A program made the translations under genes and the position numbers. This document shows, piece by piece, positions 52,597 through 64,000 of a DNA stretch of 64,000 nucleotides (positions within the stretch are counted from its first letter, which is position 1; each line of letters opens with the position of its first letter). The DNA comes from Maniola hyperantus. Its lineage: Eukaryota; Arthropoda; Insecta; Lepidoptera; Nymphalidae. Under the pieces are notes generated by a model. It did no database searches. It was not told where the DNA came from and worked only from the letters and a program-made list of their open reading frames with translations. The DNA lies in assembly GCF_902806685.2 (NCBI RefSeq), contig NC_048557.2:1240001-1304000 (forward strand). The letters run 5' to 3'.

Positions 52597-55500
52597 ATGG
52601 CGAAGGAAATAGCGGAAGAATACGCGTCGAGTTTGTCGGACCTGACCGTGAACAGCAAGCCTCTGATAAATATGTTAACGATTCTCGCGGAAGAGAACAT
52701 CGAGCACGCTGGAGTTATCGTTGAAACAGTGGAGAAGCATTTGGAGAAGGTGAATTTGCATTTTTAAATTTGGCGAACGGCGTTGGGATACGCTTTGTCA
52801 TGAGAGCGAAAGTGTTGCTGGGTGACGCACTTGGCCGCTTGGCGCGTTTTGTGTTCGCTGTGTTGATAACCAAGATATTTGTAACCAGTTGGCACCAAAC
52901 AGGTATCTCCTACATTTGCTCCTATCCCTTACAATGATTACAATCTGTTCAGTAGATTAGATATCACAGTTCTATTGTGTTACATTTGGATTGGAGACAA
53001 CCGGAAAACTCTGTTGATGATCACAGTTCTATTGCACCAAGTAAAAATTATTACATAACAATTGCTTTTTAAAAAGTTTCACTGGCAAAATACTTAACAT
53101 TGTGGCTAATTCCGTTGTACACAATCTCTAAACTAAACTAAAATGGCACGTCTAAATCTATTGCTATCCCTTTCATAATGATGCTTGCGGAAAAGGATAG
53201 CACTAGATTTAGACCTGTTAATTTAGTTTAGTTTAGAGATTGTGTACAAGAGAATCGGCCCAATTGTTGTTGTAATTATTTCCAGTGCAATGAACTTAAA
53301 CTACAAATTTACAAAGATAAAAACATGTTGAATTAATCATTTGTGAGGCTGTAGCTATATTTTTGTCACAACTAGCTTATGCCCGCGACTTCGTCCGCGT
53401 GGACTACACAAATTTCGAACCCCTATTTCACCCCCTTAGGGGTTGAATTTTCAAAAATCCTTTCTTAGCGGATGTCTACGTCATAATAGCTGTCTGCATG
53501 CCAAGTTTCAGCCCCATCCGTCCAGTAGTATGAGCTGTGCGTTGATAGATCAGTCAGTCAGTTGGTCAGTCATTCAGTGATTCACCTTTTCCTTTTATAT
53601 ATTTAGATAAATAAATGGCCAAGTATTCTATTAATTTTTATGTAACTAGATGATGCCTGTGCCTTTAGTCCACGTGGATATAGTTTTTAAAAATCCTTAT
53701 CAAATCTCTAAACTGAGCTAAATTGACAGTTCCTATCCTTTTTGGCAGGAAACTTTGTGAAGAGTATAGCACTAGTTTTAGTGCTGTCTTGGTTTTGTTT
53801 ACAGATTGTTTATAACTGAATTAGCTTCACTGTTAGGTTTAATTTGGTGCTCAATAGGGTCTTGGACTATAGTAATAAAATGATGTAATTTTTTGTATAG
53901 CGGTAGCTTATGGGACTAGAATTCATTATTAAAGACAATAAGTTAAAAATACTGATTTTATTTATTTTTAACATAATTATATTAACATCACAATGCGTAT
54001 ACAACAAATATTCTCCGTTTATGAATTGTCATTAATCGCTTTCCGTATAGCGTGACGTTAGTAATTAATTATGTTTAAAATAAATAAAAATCATGATTCT
54101 TGAATTTTTTGAATCATGAACCCTTATAGATTCGTCATGTCTGTCTGTCTGTCTGTCTGGATAAATGTCACAGCCACTTCTTTCTGAAACTATAAGAGCT
54201 ATACTGTTGAAACTTGATAAGTAGATGTATTCTGTGAACCGCATTAAGGTTTTGACACAAAAATAGAAAAAAAACAATAAATTTTGGGGTTCCCCATACT
54301 TAGAAATGAAACTCAATTTTTTTTTATCAAACCCATATGTGTGGGGTATCTATGGATAGGGCTTCAAAATTGATATTAGGTTTCTAATATCATTTTTTTC
54401 TAAACTGAATAGTTTGCGCGAAAGCTTCCAAAGTGGTAAAACGTGTGCCCCCCCCCCCCCCCCCCCTGTAACTTCTAAAATAAGAGAATGATAAAAAAAA
54501 ATATGATGTACATTACCATGCAAACTTCCACCGAAAATTGGTTTGAACGAGATTTAGTAAGTAGTTTTTGATTTATCGTGCAAAATGTCGATAAAATACG
54601 ATTGTACTACGGAACCCTCAGTGCGCGAGTCTGATTCGCCGGTTTTTCTGACACTTGGCCGGTTTTTTCTTAAATAATTCTCTTTCGTAATGAATTCTAG
54701 CCCCATAAACTACTGCTATACAAAAAATCACATCATTTTATTACCCTCCCTAAGACACTCTAACCACACCCTAAGACCCTAATCTCGTAAAATGATGTTA
54801 CTTATACTAATCTATACTTTCTTATTGATTTCTTAACTAGTAGGTTTCTGTTTCATAAAAATGTTGTTAACTTTCAAAACTACCATTAAAACTTGCAACA
54901 ATATAATTTTCAACACAGGCTTCCAGATTGTAACTTGTAATACCTATTTCTGTTTATGGTACTTTTGTGTAACATTTTAATTACACTTAAATTCTTAAAC
55001 ATAGGGGATACCTGTTTTCTATTCTGAACAAGGAAAAAAACTAATAAACCTTTATCGGTATGTAATAAATGAAACATAGCTTCACCAATCTGATCAGCTG
55101 TGTACCAAGATGTTGTATAATAAAGCATTTATCAAACTGACTTCTTATTTATTTTCGTGCATCAATAAAATTAAAGGGTTGACACAAATAAGTTTGTATT
55201 ATTTCCTGCACCATAACAGAAGAGATTTACTTATATGAAAAAAAAAATTAAGTTTTTTTTGATGGGACAGGCCTGAGGCCTACAGTGGGTTGGCCTCTGG
55301 GCTCGGGACTAGACATTATGTTTCCTCACAGGTTCCTCCAGACATCAAGCTGCCTGTACTGTATTTAGTTGATTCCATTATCAAGAATGTTGGAGGTGCC
55401 TACACACAGAAGTTCTCCCAAAGCATCGTTAACATGTTCACGAAGACGTTCAAACAGGTAAATATACAATTTTTCGAAATACTATGTGTTTCAACTGAGA

Positions 55501-58500
55501 AGAGCACCAATCATATTTGGAATGTACTTTGAATTTCATTGTTCTGTGTATAAATCTGTATTTTTTTTTTGGTTTTCTTTAAACATGTTAAAACTGTCTT
55601 TTTGCCACAAATTTAGTAGTAGGTAGTTAGTAACAGTAATTTTTAAGTGAGTCTGTCTACTAACAAATTGAGCCCTAATTGCTTTGAATAAAAAGATTTT
55701 ATTTTATTTATGCCCCGGCGAACTTCGTACCGCCTTAACAGTCGATTCAAATTTTTTAAATTTTTCTCTCCGTAAGAACCATCCTTGTACTTCAAGGATT
55801 ATTATAAAAAAGAATTAGCGAAATCGGTTCAGCTGTTCTCGAGATTTGTGATTAGCAACACATTCAGATTCATTTTTACATATAGATAGAGATATTGTTA
55901 CTCGTGGTACCTACTGTTTTGATGAGTATGCCAGTTACACACTACTTTAGAGGTGGCCTTCTCAATTGAAATATATGTAGTATTCATAATGATGTTATTT
56001 AATATATTATTCAGTGTATAATAAAGTTTGTTTTCACAGGTGGATGAGAAAATCCGTTCACAAATGTTCAAGCTCCGTGAGACATGGCATGACGTGTTCC
56101 CGTCGACGAAGCTGTACCAACTGGACGTGAAAGTGAACCTCATAGACCCGGCGTGGCCGATCCAGGTGCAGCCGCAGCAGTCTAACATCCATGTAAATCC
56201 AAATTTTCTGAAAAAGGTGTTTTTTTTAGTTGATTATGTTTTGATGTATAAGTTATATATGTATGTATTGTATCTCGTAGTTATGGCTAATGTAGGACTA
56301 GGTATAAGTCCTTTTTCCTTGGTTAGCTTAAAAGATAAACAAATCGCAGAAACCTTCTCGGAGAAACGCGTAAGCGACGCGATTTTCCCGGCGCTTTAGA
56401 CCTTCTGGAGTTAGATTTTCACTCGTATGATTTCATTGTCTGTTCGCGGTAAGAAGGTAGTATGGGCCGCGCATAGTGCGCCTCTTGTCACTTGTTTACC
56501 TTTTAAGTAAACTAAGAAAAACTTAAGATATAACTTAATTGAAGAATTAGGTAGGTGTTGCTCGTGTAGATATTTCCACTATTACCTTAAGTCACTACCA
56601 GCAAGCCAATTCGAAGCTAAGATTAAAGATTCTTTATTTGCAGAAACATTTTTTACAATGAGATGTTTATAAAATTGTCCAGTAGAAATGTTTCACCTTA
56701 CATAATCAGGCATGCAAAATTAGTACATAATAAAATTATTTAATTTTTAACATAATATTCCTTAAAATGTTATGTGATAACTATTATGCAATAACTATAA
56801 ACTATCCAGTTTAAGTTTCATGATTTACATGATCATAATTCATATCTTGAGAAATTCATGTAAATAGTAGCTTGCAGCTATTATACATAGTTGGTACTCT
56901 TTATGGCTAAATTTTTAAGTTTAATAAAAAAGTGTGCCAGTTCTTAAGTAATAAACTTGTTTGAGACTAAAAATGCCAAACAAGGATAAAGTGATATTTA
57001 TTTCGAATAGACTGAGAATGACTCAGTGCAAAGCTACATAAATAAGTTGCGTAAATTCCAAATGAGTAATTAGTATCAAAGGCTATCAATTTCAAGATTA
57101 CTAAAAGTTCACTGATTTGTATAGTCCCAGTTAATATTTGAATGTTCTGAAAATTTAACTATGTACATAATAATTATATTTATTTTGAAGCTAAGATAGG
57201 CATTACTTAGTTACCTAAGTAATGAAAACTGAGCAGATTGAGAGAGCTATCTCAATTAGAGTAAGCATTGCTTTTATTCCTGTATGACCTGTGTGCTTGG
57301 TATGAGATTTTATATCTTACCAAATATTGATAAAATTAACTTGAATAGAATATACATCTAAATATATAAAAAGAAAAGGTGACCGACTGATCTATCAACG
57401 CACAGCTCAAACTACTGGATGGGTCATGCTGAAATTTGGCATGCAGATAGCTATTATGACGTAGGCATCTGCTAAGGAAGGATTTTTGAAAATTTAACCC
57501 CTAAGGGGGTGAAATAGGGGTTTGAAATTTGTGTTGTCCACGCGGACGAAGTCGCGAGCATAAGCTTGTAAACTATAAAAAAATTATAATAGCAGAGATG
57601 CCCTCTATACTAATTTCTTATAGTAGAGATTCCACGTCATCTATCTATTATTTCCAAGTTCTATGACTGTAAAATTAACAGCGTTTCTCCTCTCAGCCAA
57701 CCCAAACGCCGACCACTAGTGTGGCGGTGGGTCTAACGGAGGAAGAGGAGAGAATGAGAAACATCCTCGCCAAGAAAGAGCAAGAGCTGCTGATGCTGCA
57801 GCGGAAGAAGGTGGAGATGGAGCTCGAGCAGACGAGGCGGCAACTGCAGCTCGCTGAGAAGACTACTAAAAAGGTATGCTGTCTTTTGCTTACGATTTTA
57901 CGTGGATTTAGGTTTTTCAACAATCTTGCTGTTTATTGGTTTGCTAGAATTAAAATATTTTGACCTCCCTGGCGCAGTGGTAAGCGCTGTGGTCGTATAA
58001 GTGGGAGGTCCCGAGTTTGATTCCAGGCAGGGATTTGGAATTTATAATTTCTAAATTTCTGGTCTGGTCTGGCGGCAGACTTCGGCCGTGGCTAGTACCA
58101 CCCTACCGGCAAAGTCGTGCCGCCAAGCGATTTAGCGTTCCGGTTTCCATCTTAGACTGCATCGTCACTTACCATCAGGTGAGATTGCAGTCAAGGGCTA
58201 ACTTGTATTTGAATTTTAAAAAATATTCTTCTAAAGTTATTCAGCTGGGATATATCAAATCCATAAAGTTGCGAGTTTTTACACAGTCATCATCATCATC
58301 ATCAACCAATAGACGTCCACTGCTGGACATAGGTCTCTTGTAGGGACACACACAGTATGGTACTGGAATGCTAAATCGCTTGGCGGCACGTTTTTGCCGC
58401 TAGCTACATTCCGCCAGATCAGACCTGAGCCAATTTCATGCAGTGTCGAAACTAGGCCACCATTCTTATGATCTCTTTTTTTTAAAGAATATTAGCCATG

Positions 58501-60868
58501 TTAAATGACTAATATTCCCCTTTTCTCTCCAACTAAGCGTCAAGTTTCTGCTAGGAGTAGGTAACGGGTGGGCCTTTCGGTTTTCAGTCCACTCCTTTAT
58601 CCGTTGAGCTATTGAGGCTCTCTCTGCTTCGTATTCCACAGTGCTGAGGGTTGTGACCTCTTCCAATTATCATGGTAGGCGTTTTCGTGCTGTAGTAAAT
58701 AAATACGATAGTTCTAAAAAGTAGTTGTATTCACAGACACCGGTCGCGCCCCCGGTGGTCGTCTCAGCGCCCGTGGCGACGGTTGCGGCACTGCCCAGCA
58801 TGCCGGTCGCCATGGTGAGCCCCGTGCTAGCCCCCGTGGTGCCTGACCCGACGCCCACGCTCTCCGTCAAACAGCGGCTTGGACCGGTGAGTTTCTTTTA
58901 TTTAAGCTTTTTACTGGCTCCGCTGCCGGGGAATAAAATAAAAAAAAAACATCAACGTACCCCTAACTTCTCCAAAACACACGAGATAGATAGCAACTTC
59001 TTATTTTTCTTCTTTTCTTCTCTAGGGCTCTTTCTACTGAGAAATTATTTTACTTTCCTTCTTCGTATTGACAGACTGGACTGAGCCAGATCAGACTGGA
59101 CCAAACTGGATCGGACCAATCCGAACGCCTGATTTTTTAAAACTTTTACAGGAAACTTAGTATCCAGCAAGAAATGAATAGATTATAAGCTTTTTATTCA
59201 AATTAAACTTTTACAAAGTGCTTCTAAATAGAATTTTATGAACGTCTGTGCCGATTCTTACCGAAAATAATCAGCAAGAAAGGCGGAATTATTTACACAG
59301 GTTAAAAATAATCAAGTTACTTATATTCTATACTTCTTTAAATTTTTACTCAATGATAAAGGTGATGCCCGCGGCTTCGTACGCGTGGTTTTTAGGTTTT
59401 TAAAAATCCCGTGGAAACTCTTTGATTTTCCGGGATAAAAAGTAGCCTATGTCACTCTCCAAGTGTTAAACTATACCCATGCAAAAAATCACGTTGATCC
59501 GTTGCAACGTGATTGAAGGACAAACCAACAAAGCAATAAACCAACAAACAAACACACTTTCGCATTTATAATAGGGGTAGTGATATAGGTTTTTCTTCAT
59601 GTCATTTCACCAGGTACTTTATTGAAGTTTTATTATGTATTCATTTGGTAATACCTCTAATTTTTCAGAGTTCATTTTTGAGAGCATTTAACATTTTTAA
59701 ATGCCTTCAGTGAATTATAATGTATTTCTTCATTAACTTTATTGTTATGTATTGTATTTTATAATATGGTGCTTACTTGTCAAGCACATGGTTGGGTCTA
59801 AAGGCTAACTCTAAAGTAAACGTGGGGACTAAGGGTTATTTAATAATCCACGTAAATAGAAACCTGATGCGGTATGTGATCTTACTTATGCGTAGACAGT
59901 CTTAACTTGGTAACAAGTGATACTACCTGAATATAATAAAAGGAAAGATTTTTGAACAAATAAAGTTTTACAAGTATTTCATAAATTGAGATTTCAATAT
60001 TGGAACTCCAATTCAGTCTACGAATCTATTTAAATTTTACTATGGCTTTCCTTTCTAACATTTTTTTACCGGCTGTTTGTCTGATAGCGCATCAGGTTTC
60101 AATTTGCGTGGTGGGCAAATGTAACAGCAGTTCCGTTTTGTCTGCAGCCGGTCAACAAATCGTCAAGCTCGAGTCGCATCGCTCCCGTCAGCGGCATGCT
60201 AGCCACCGCGCGTCGCGACCCCCGCCTCGCTCGACGACCCCAGACTCTGCGCCCCGCGCCGACCCCGCAACCCGCGCCCGCCCCCATCGTACCCCCCATC
60301 GCACCTAACGTGTTCGACATCAAGCCTCTCGAACGAGTCACCAAAAGAAAGAACGTCATAACAATCGATGTCCGTCCGGAAACAGCGCGCGATCCACGCG
60401 TCGACCGCGCTCGCAACAGAAAGCGAGAAGAGCGCAGACACGAAAGAGACAAAGAAAAGCAAGAGAAAGACAAACAAGACGACGAAAAAACCCCCGTCGA
60501 TGTCTACATAGACCGCCTCCCCGATCCAAAGAGGATCAACAAACTACCTCCCATTCCCAAAATACAACGCGACAAAGAAGACCCCCCAGTCAAAAGAAAG
60601 AAAGATCTCGCCCGCGACAAAAAGAAAAGAAAAGATGCCAAGGACAGCTCGAGCTCGTCTCCGGAGAAACGACAAAAGTCAAAAGAGAAAAAGGTTAAAA
60701 CTAAAGAGCGCATGGAGGTCGACGAGAAACCAACGGAGCCCGAGGTCGTAGCGTTCAAGGAGCTCAAGAACTACCACAAAGAGCGCTACATGCGGCGCAA
60801 CAAGGAGAAATCGGAGAGCCCGGAGAAAACGGAGAAGGAAGTCCCCAAGCCCGCCGAAGAGTCGACAA
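52597..60868 (+). CDS. Pcf11: PCF11 homologue (pre-mRNA cleavage complex II), 5' exons
   Basis: Exons 52597-52749, 55332-55457, 56040-56216, 57697-57873, 58737-58886 and 60148-60868, all GT-AG and in phase, give 501 residues so far. MAKEIAEEYASSLSDLTVNS starts the CTD-interacting domain. PPDIKLPVLYLVDSIIKNVG, KLRETWHDVFP and DPAWPI mark its later helices (1-140). SNIHVNP, a Glu/Gln-rich coiled coil (EEEERMRNILAKKEQELLML...), a Pro/Val linker and a long Lys/Arg/Glu-rich charged region follow. PCF11 binds the Ser2-phosphorylated Pol II tail and acts in 3'-end cleavage and termination. The CLP1-binding and zinc-finger exons would lie right of the window, after an intron of more than 3 kb from donor ACAA|GTAAGA. 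Kozak context ACCATGG. An alternative end inside that intron is listed separately. Confidence 0.92.
53103..53263. mobile_element. Foldback P, intact copy in PCF11 intron 1
   Basis: GTGGCTAATTCCGTTGTACA to TGTACAAGAGAATCGGCCC; nearly identical to 13172-13335. Confidence 0.8.
53372..53607 (-). mobile_element. Helitron-like H2
   Basis: CTAGCTTATGCCCGCGACTT to TTTTATATATTTAGA with a longer (CAGT)n stretch than other copies. Confidence 0.75.
53645..53822. repeat. Helitron H3 end followed by foldback P fragment
   Basis: 53645-53700 has CTAGATGATGCCTGTGCCTT; 53705-53822 has 'aatctctaaactgagctaaa' to 'acagattgtttataactgaa'. Confidence 0.55.
54448..54466. repeat. Homopolymer of 19 C
   Basis: A pure C run between CGTGTG and TGTAAC in AT-rich intron DNA. 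Confidence 0.9.
54560..54680. repeat. Element G end fragment with duplicated terminus
   Basis: 'tagtttttgatttatcgtgc' to 'ctgattcgccggtttttctg', then the end is repeated (ACACTTGGCCGGTTTTTTC). Confidence 0.6.
55711..55892 (-). mobile_element. Helitron-like H1
   Basis: Starts TGCCCCGGCGAACTTCGTAC (hairpin, terminal CTAG lost) and ends 'catttttacatatagataga'. Confidence 0.68.
56220..57350. other. PCF11 intron 3, unique part
   Basis: AT-rich with no recognised repeat or exon. 56300-56490 is slightly GC-richer ('cggcgctttagaccttctgg') but gives no convincing exon. Confidence 0.45.
57357..57568 (+). mobile_element. Helitron-like H2
   Basis: TCTAAATATATAAAAAGAAA to CCACGCGGACGAAGTCGCGA GCATAAGCTTG (terminal CTAG mutated). 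Confidence 0.72.
57960..58225 (+). repeat. SINE family B, internally deleted
   Basis: GACCTCCCTGGCGCAGTGGT to GGGCTAACTTGTATTTGAAT; the ACCAAAGGGGTATGGG block is missing. A reversed fragment follows at 58350-58450. Confidence 0.78.
58495..58672 (-). repeat. SINE family C
   Basis: Reverse of 7748: CTCTCCAACTAAGCGTCAAG and CCGTTGAGCTATTGAGGCTC. Ends about 65 bp before PCF11 exon 5. Confidence 0.7.
59180..59300. repeat. Repeat D, diverged
   Basis: 'attcaaattaaacttttaca' and 'taatcagcaagaaaggcgga'. Confidence 0.5.
59360..59578 (-). mobile_element. Helitron-like H3
   Basis: GGTGATGCCCGCGGCTTCGT to CGCATTTATAATAGGGGTAG, with a doubled ACCAACAAA stretch. Confidence 0.7.
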
Positions 60869-60977
60869 GTAAGATATCTCTCTTTAGAATGCGAGGTTAG
60901 ACTTAACACGGACGCTCGTCTAGTCTCTATCTGTGATATTAGGATTAAGCCGAATAAAACACTTGTGTGGAAATAAA
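60869..60977 (+). terminator. Alternative PCF11 last exon: intronic stop and tandem poly(A) signals
   Basis: If the donor after 60868 is not used, the frame adds about ten codons and stops at TAG 60898-60900. AATAAA follows at 60953-60958 and again at 60972-60977, with a T/GT-rich stretch just after (TTTTTACCAACTGTTGGG). Confidence 0.5.
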
Positions 60978-60978
60978 A

Positions 60979-62809
60979 TTTTTACCAACTGTTGGGAGTA
61001 TTCATATTGACACGCTTAGGACTCAGTACCCTTTACCTGTAAGGTTAAAATAACAAAAAAGAATACCTTTCACTCATCTCTTACAAATCAGAGCATTGTA
61101 AGTTCTGAACAATTGCATATTTAATAAAAAAAGTTGTTCAAAAAAGGAGTAAGTGTAAAGCTTCATGTAAAGTTACCTTTATAGTATAACAATATCCAGT
61201 GAGCTGATGAAACCACATATTGTTTATCAAATTATTTTGCCACAAATTAATTTGATAAATTATTGGAAAAGTTTCTCTGTAAAATAATTATTAAGTTTTA
61301 ACTTTGGAGTCATTGATGTTTTAAAAAGAATTACAACAGATCAGAACAACATGGAATCCATTAATTTAGATTAATTTCTAGAACTATTATCACATAAAAT
61401 TCGTTAGGGTACAATATAAGTTTCCATAGTGTTTAAACTTGTAAAGGTTTGTTGGTGTGAAACATTATTGATACCAAGCACAAACGTTAAAGTGGATACG
61501 TGGAAAGTCTGCAATCAGCTCCAAAACAACACAGTGAAGAATTCTCAAGAATAAAGATGGAAGATACGAAGCTGCAATCGATATCAGAAATCTACATCCA
61601 GTTGAAGCAACAGAGGACTTTGTGTCAAAAGATTTGAGTCTACGAATAATATCCAATCAAAAAGTTTTTCGCATCTACCCTCCTAATAAACTTCTGCGGT
61701 AACTCTCTGATATCACTACACAGCTGATGCGATTAGAATATAATTGACCGAAATTGTTGATATTCTCTTAATTTAGTAAGCTCAGGAACTCTGCAATACA
61801 GTCCAAGACGTGACTAGCCGACGTTGGTTTTATCTGGACCTATAAACGTTTATTTCAGACCATTCATTCTTAAAAAAAAGGATTTGGTTATACTAGATGC
61901 CTTATGGAACAAAAATTTCTTTTTTGGATCCTCGAAAGTGATCGGAAAGACATGGTAGGCCAAAACGGCATTAGTTCGCTGAATTAAATTTTTATCTGGT
62001 CCTAAGAGATAAGCTAGAAGAAAAGAGATTATCTATTTTTAGTAACCACTAATTGGTTAGAAAAAATTCTATGCATACCATTATAAATTGTTCCGCTTAC
62101 TACAAATCCCATAATATGTAAACACTTTAGAGCAACTACGTTATATTTAAGTAGATATCTCGGGGACTTACCATCTTTATTGAAACTCATTTCACGTATT
62201 ATTGACACTCAAGGGCCCTGAAATATAAATATCAAGGGGATTGCCGAAAAAAAAGACACATCTTATGTGAAACAAAAGCTTACGTAGATTTAGGTAGTGA
62301 AAAAATGATAGATGACAATTATCTTGGGCTGCAGCATGTTCAAATCAAGCTCCAGAGTTCAGAAGCTCGAGAATTCTGGAGAAGTCATATCCTTGCGTTA
62401 ACTACACCACAAATCTCCATCGATCAATTAAGGATTTACTTCTGTATTTCTGGTAACGAACGGAATTTTATACATGTTCGTCTAAGGTAAGCATTTTCTT
62501 TTTATAATGGCTGAAAACAAAACTTTTTAAGGATGACTTCTTTTACACCCTTTAGAATTTAATTCCGTGAAATGAGTTTCTTTTCCCCTTTTATTATTTG
62601 CTATGACGTATCGCGGCCAGAGCGGTTAACATTTTGGATAAATCAGTAGTATTTTTATAGCTTGAGGGTAGTTTTAATTTTATTGTTTAACTAATTCCAT
62701 CCTAGTTCTTAGCATTCGCTTAGGGCTAACTCAAACATGACCAGACTACTGACTTATGTAGCTTAGTTCATCATTCACGTGGGGTGGGTCACATAAGTTT
62801 AGGGGGCGG
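60979..62809. other. Unexplained AT-rich stretch (PCF11 intron or beyond)
   Basis: No recognised gene. 61490-61660 and 61900-62490 are less AT-rich and could be decayed coding DNA. A 61-codon plus frame at 62305-62487 ends at a donor-like AAG|GTAAGC but has no acceptor I trust and no known motif. I found no zinc-finger or CLP1-binding motif of PCF11 here. Confidence 0.4.
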
Positions 62810-62810
62810 T

Positions 62811-63375
62811 TTATGAGACTCCTCGGCATTGACGCCAGATGCGATGGGTGATGATGAGAGCTAGCATGTAGGCATTTGTTAGTGTTTGTGGGTTTCCGGT
62901 AAACTGTCGTGCGGAACCCGCCTCCTGGTGTCCGTATACCATGACATCCAAAAATGACAACCTACCTTTTTCTTCCTGTATCGTGAAGTGCACCTATGTC
63001 CTATCCTATGTAACCCATTCAGCCCCCCAATTGTGTAAGAATAACCTATCGCATGGCTATCGCAATCGTCAAGAAATTCTGCCCTTTGATTGGCTGTGAA
63101 AAAATGTAAACAGCGAATCAACCAATCAAAAGGCAGAATTTCTTGACGATTGCGATAGCGATGAAATGGTTATTCTTACACAATCGGGGGGCTGGTTCTA
63201 GAATACTTGAAACAACTCTTCCTTGTTCACTATGGCGTAAATATCATCCACATAACGTAACCAGCGTCGCGGTTTTACCGGTATCTTCTCTACCAGCTCA
63301 CCTTCCACCCACTTCATGAAGATATTCGCTGCGACGGGCGCGATGGGAGCACCCATCGTAACACCATCATCACAA
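62811..63375 (-). pseudogene. Penelope-like element RT fragment, split by a foldback
   Basis: The minus-strand frame at 63375-63200 reads TMGAPIAPVAANIFMKWVEG and then RRWLRYVDDIYAI, with the YVDD catalytic box. After the insert it continues at 63000-62811 with VHFTIQEEKGRLSFLDVMVY and 'ARQFTGNPQTLTNAYMLA', matching the FT-E-E--G-L-FLD and (Y)RKPT-T--YL blocks that follow the palm in Penelope RTs. No GIY-YIG endonuclease is seen. It is a dead fragment. Confidence 0.78.
63021..63195. mobile_element. MITE inserted in the Penelope-like element
   Basis: CAGCCCCCCAATTGTGTAAG AATAACC pairs with GGTTATTCTTACACAATCGG GGGGCTG; CTATCGCAATCGTCAAGAAA and its complement pair inside. Confidence 0.82.
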
Positions 63376-64000
63376 AAAAGACCTTACAATTATTGACAAC
63401 GTTGCTAATTATCTTATCGACAGATTACAGATAGATTGAATATTGAAACCAGACGTAAATAGTTAAGAGTAGAAGTTTTCTGGTGTGAGGTGATCCTCGT
63501 CACACACCCCAGGTTTTTTGACGAGTGGCGTTTTGGAATTGTCGGAGCTCATTAATCATTGCACGTACATTCAACAAGAATTGAGTCATTGAATAATAAA
63601 TTCAAAAGTTATTTATGAATTGTGCCACACATGACACATCGCTATATTCTTAAAGGTAGGTATCCCGGTGCCTTCATCACTTGAGCATTTAGGGAGCTTT
63701 CAAATTTGCCGCAAAGTGCCGCGTGAAGGCAGCACGGCTGCAGTGCTGCCTCCACGCGGACACTGCGACAAATTTGAAGACGCCCTTAAGTTAAGAAGCC
63801 CCAAGCAGAGGAGGCACCGGAATAAACTGTCATGTGTGGCACAACCCGCAATAACCCTCTTTTGGACTTCCCCGCAGTCGGGTAAAAAGGTCCCTGCTCA
63901 ACATGATGCTACAGCATTGCACAAACAAGAGCATACAGCTGATCTTCAATACTCAGTAGTAGTACACTTTCTTGAGGAGAACTGTGTCAAAGTCCGTAAT
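63376..64000. other. Intergenic with a long palindrome
   Basis: 63695-63775 folds on itself (TCAAATTTGCCGCAAAGTGC with GACACTGCGACAAATTTGA; CCGCGTGAAGGCAGCAC with its complement). A block at 63780-63850 matches part of the 34796-35110 retroposon. No gene seen. Confidence 0.6.

Noticed and set aside
54120..54160. CRISPR-like array from repeated GTCT words
   Set aside because: Simple (TGTC)n microsatellite within repeat sequence; the genome is eukaryotic.
60099..60909. Antisense frames opposite PCF11 exon 6
   Set aside because: Low-complexity complements of Lys/Glu/Pro codons; the plus frame has splice sites and fits PCF11.

Overview
The window looks like nuclear DNA of a lepidopteran, probably a butterfly. 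It has AT-rich introns and intergenic DNA packed with short non-autonomous Helitrons, tRNA-derived SINEs, foldback elements and dead non-LTR retrotransposons. Between these lie compact, GC-richer exons with GT-AG introns. Genus and species cannot be told from the sequence alone. No bacterial features, rRNA, functional tRNA or CRISPR array was seen.

Layout. (1) 1-10.7 kb is a repeat graveyard with no host gene recognised. (2) 10.8-18.5 kb, + strand: a leucine-rich-repeat/Ig single-pass membrane protein (coding exons 14312-17666) with a likely upstream non-coding first exon near 10.8-11.27 kb. Its cytoplasmic tail carries an 11-residue repeat. (3) 18.5-23.3 kb is intergenic and rich in foldbacks. 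(4) 23.3-31.95 kb, - strand: GLYR1/NDF (PWWP plus 6-phosphogluconate-dehydrogenase-like protein). Seven exons are visible, and the rest of the dehydrogenase domain is not found in the window. (5) 33.2-45.4 kb, + strand: an ATRIP (mus304) homologue in 12 exons, with exon 2 and exon 4 broken by indels. (6) 48.0-51.3 kb, - strand: a complete YIPF1/2-type Golgi membrane protein. (7) 52.6-60.9 kb, + strand: the 5' part of PCF11 (mRNA 3'-end cleavage and transcription termination), running off the right of the window, with a possible intronic poly(A) end. (8) 61-64 kb: unexplained AT-rich DNA and a Penelope-like element split by a foldback insertion.

The host genes form two divergent pairs (GLYR1/ATRIP, 1.26 kb between start codons; YIPF/PCF11, 1.32 kb between start codons), which fits shared housekeeping promoters. 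The gene products do not form one pathway: cell-surface recognition, chromatin/elongation, ATR checkpoint, Golgi traffic and mRNA 3'-end processing.

The repeats are worth reading in themselves. Three Helitron-like families share the same 3' design (short hairpin, then CTAG/CTAA before T). Several insertions are nested with clear target duplications: a jockey in a Helitron flanked by a hAT-like element, poly(A)/poly(T) retroposons with 14-15 bp duplications, a foldback in a Helitron, and SINEs in a Helitron and in a foldback. The most interesting host observations are the hendecad repeat of the LRR-Ig tail with introns at the same repeat position, an in-frame extension after its stop codon that ends in a PDZ-ligand-like tail, the missing GLYR1 3' exons, and the PCF11 intronic poly(A) site. 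All coordinates were read by eye; exon edges are exact where a splice site is quoted, and repeat edges are approximate.
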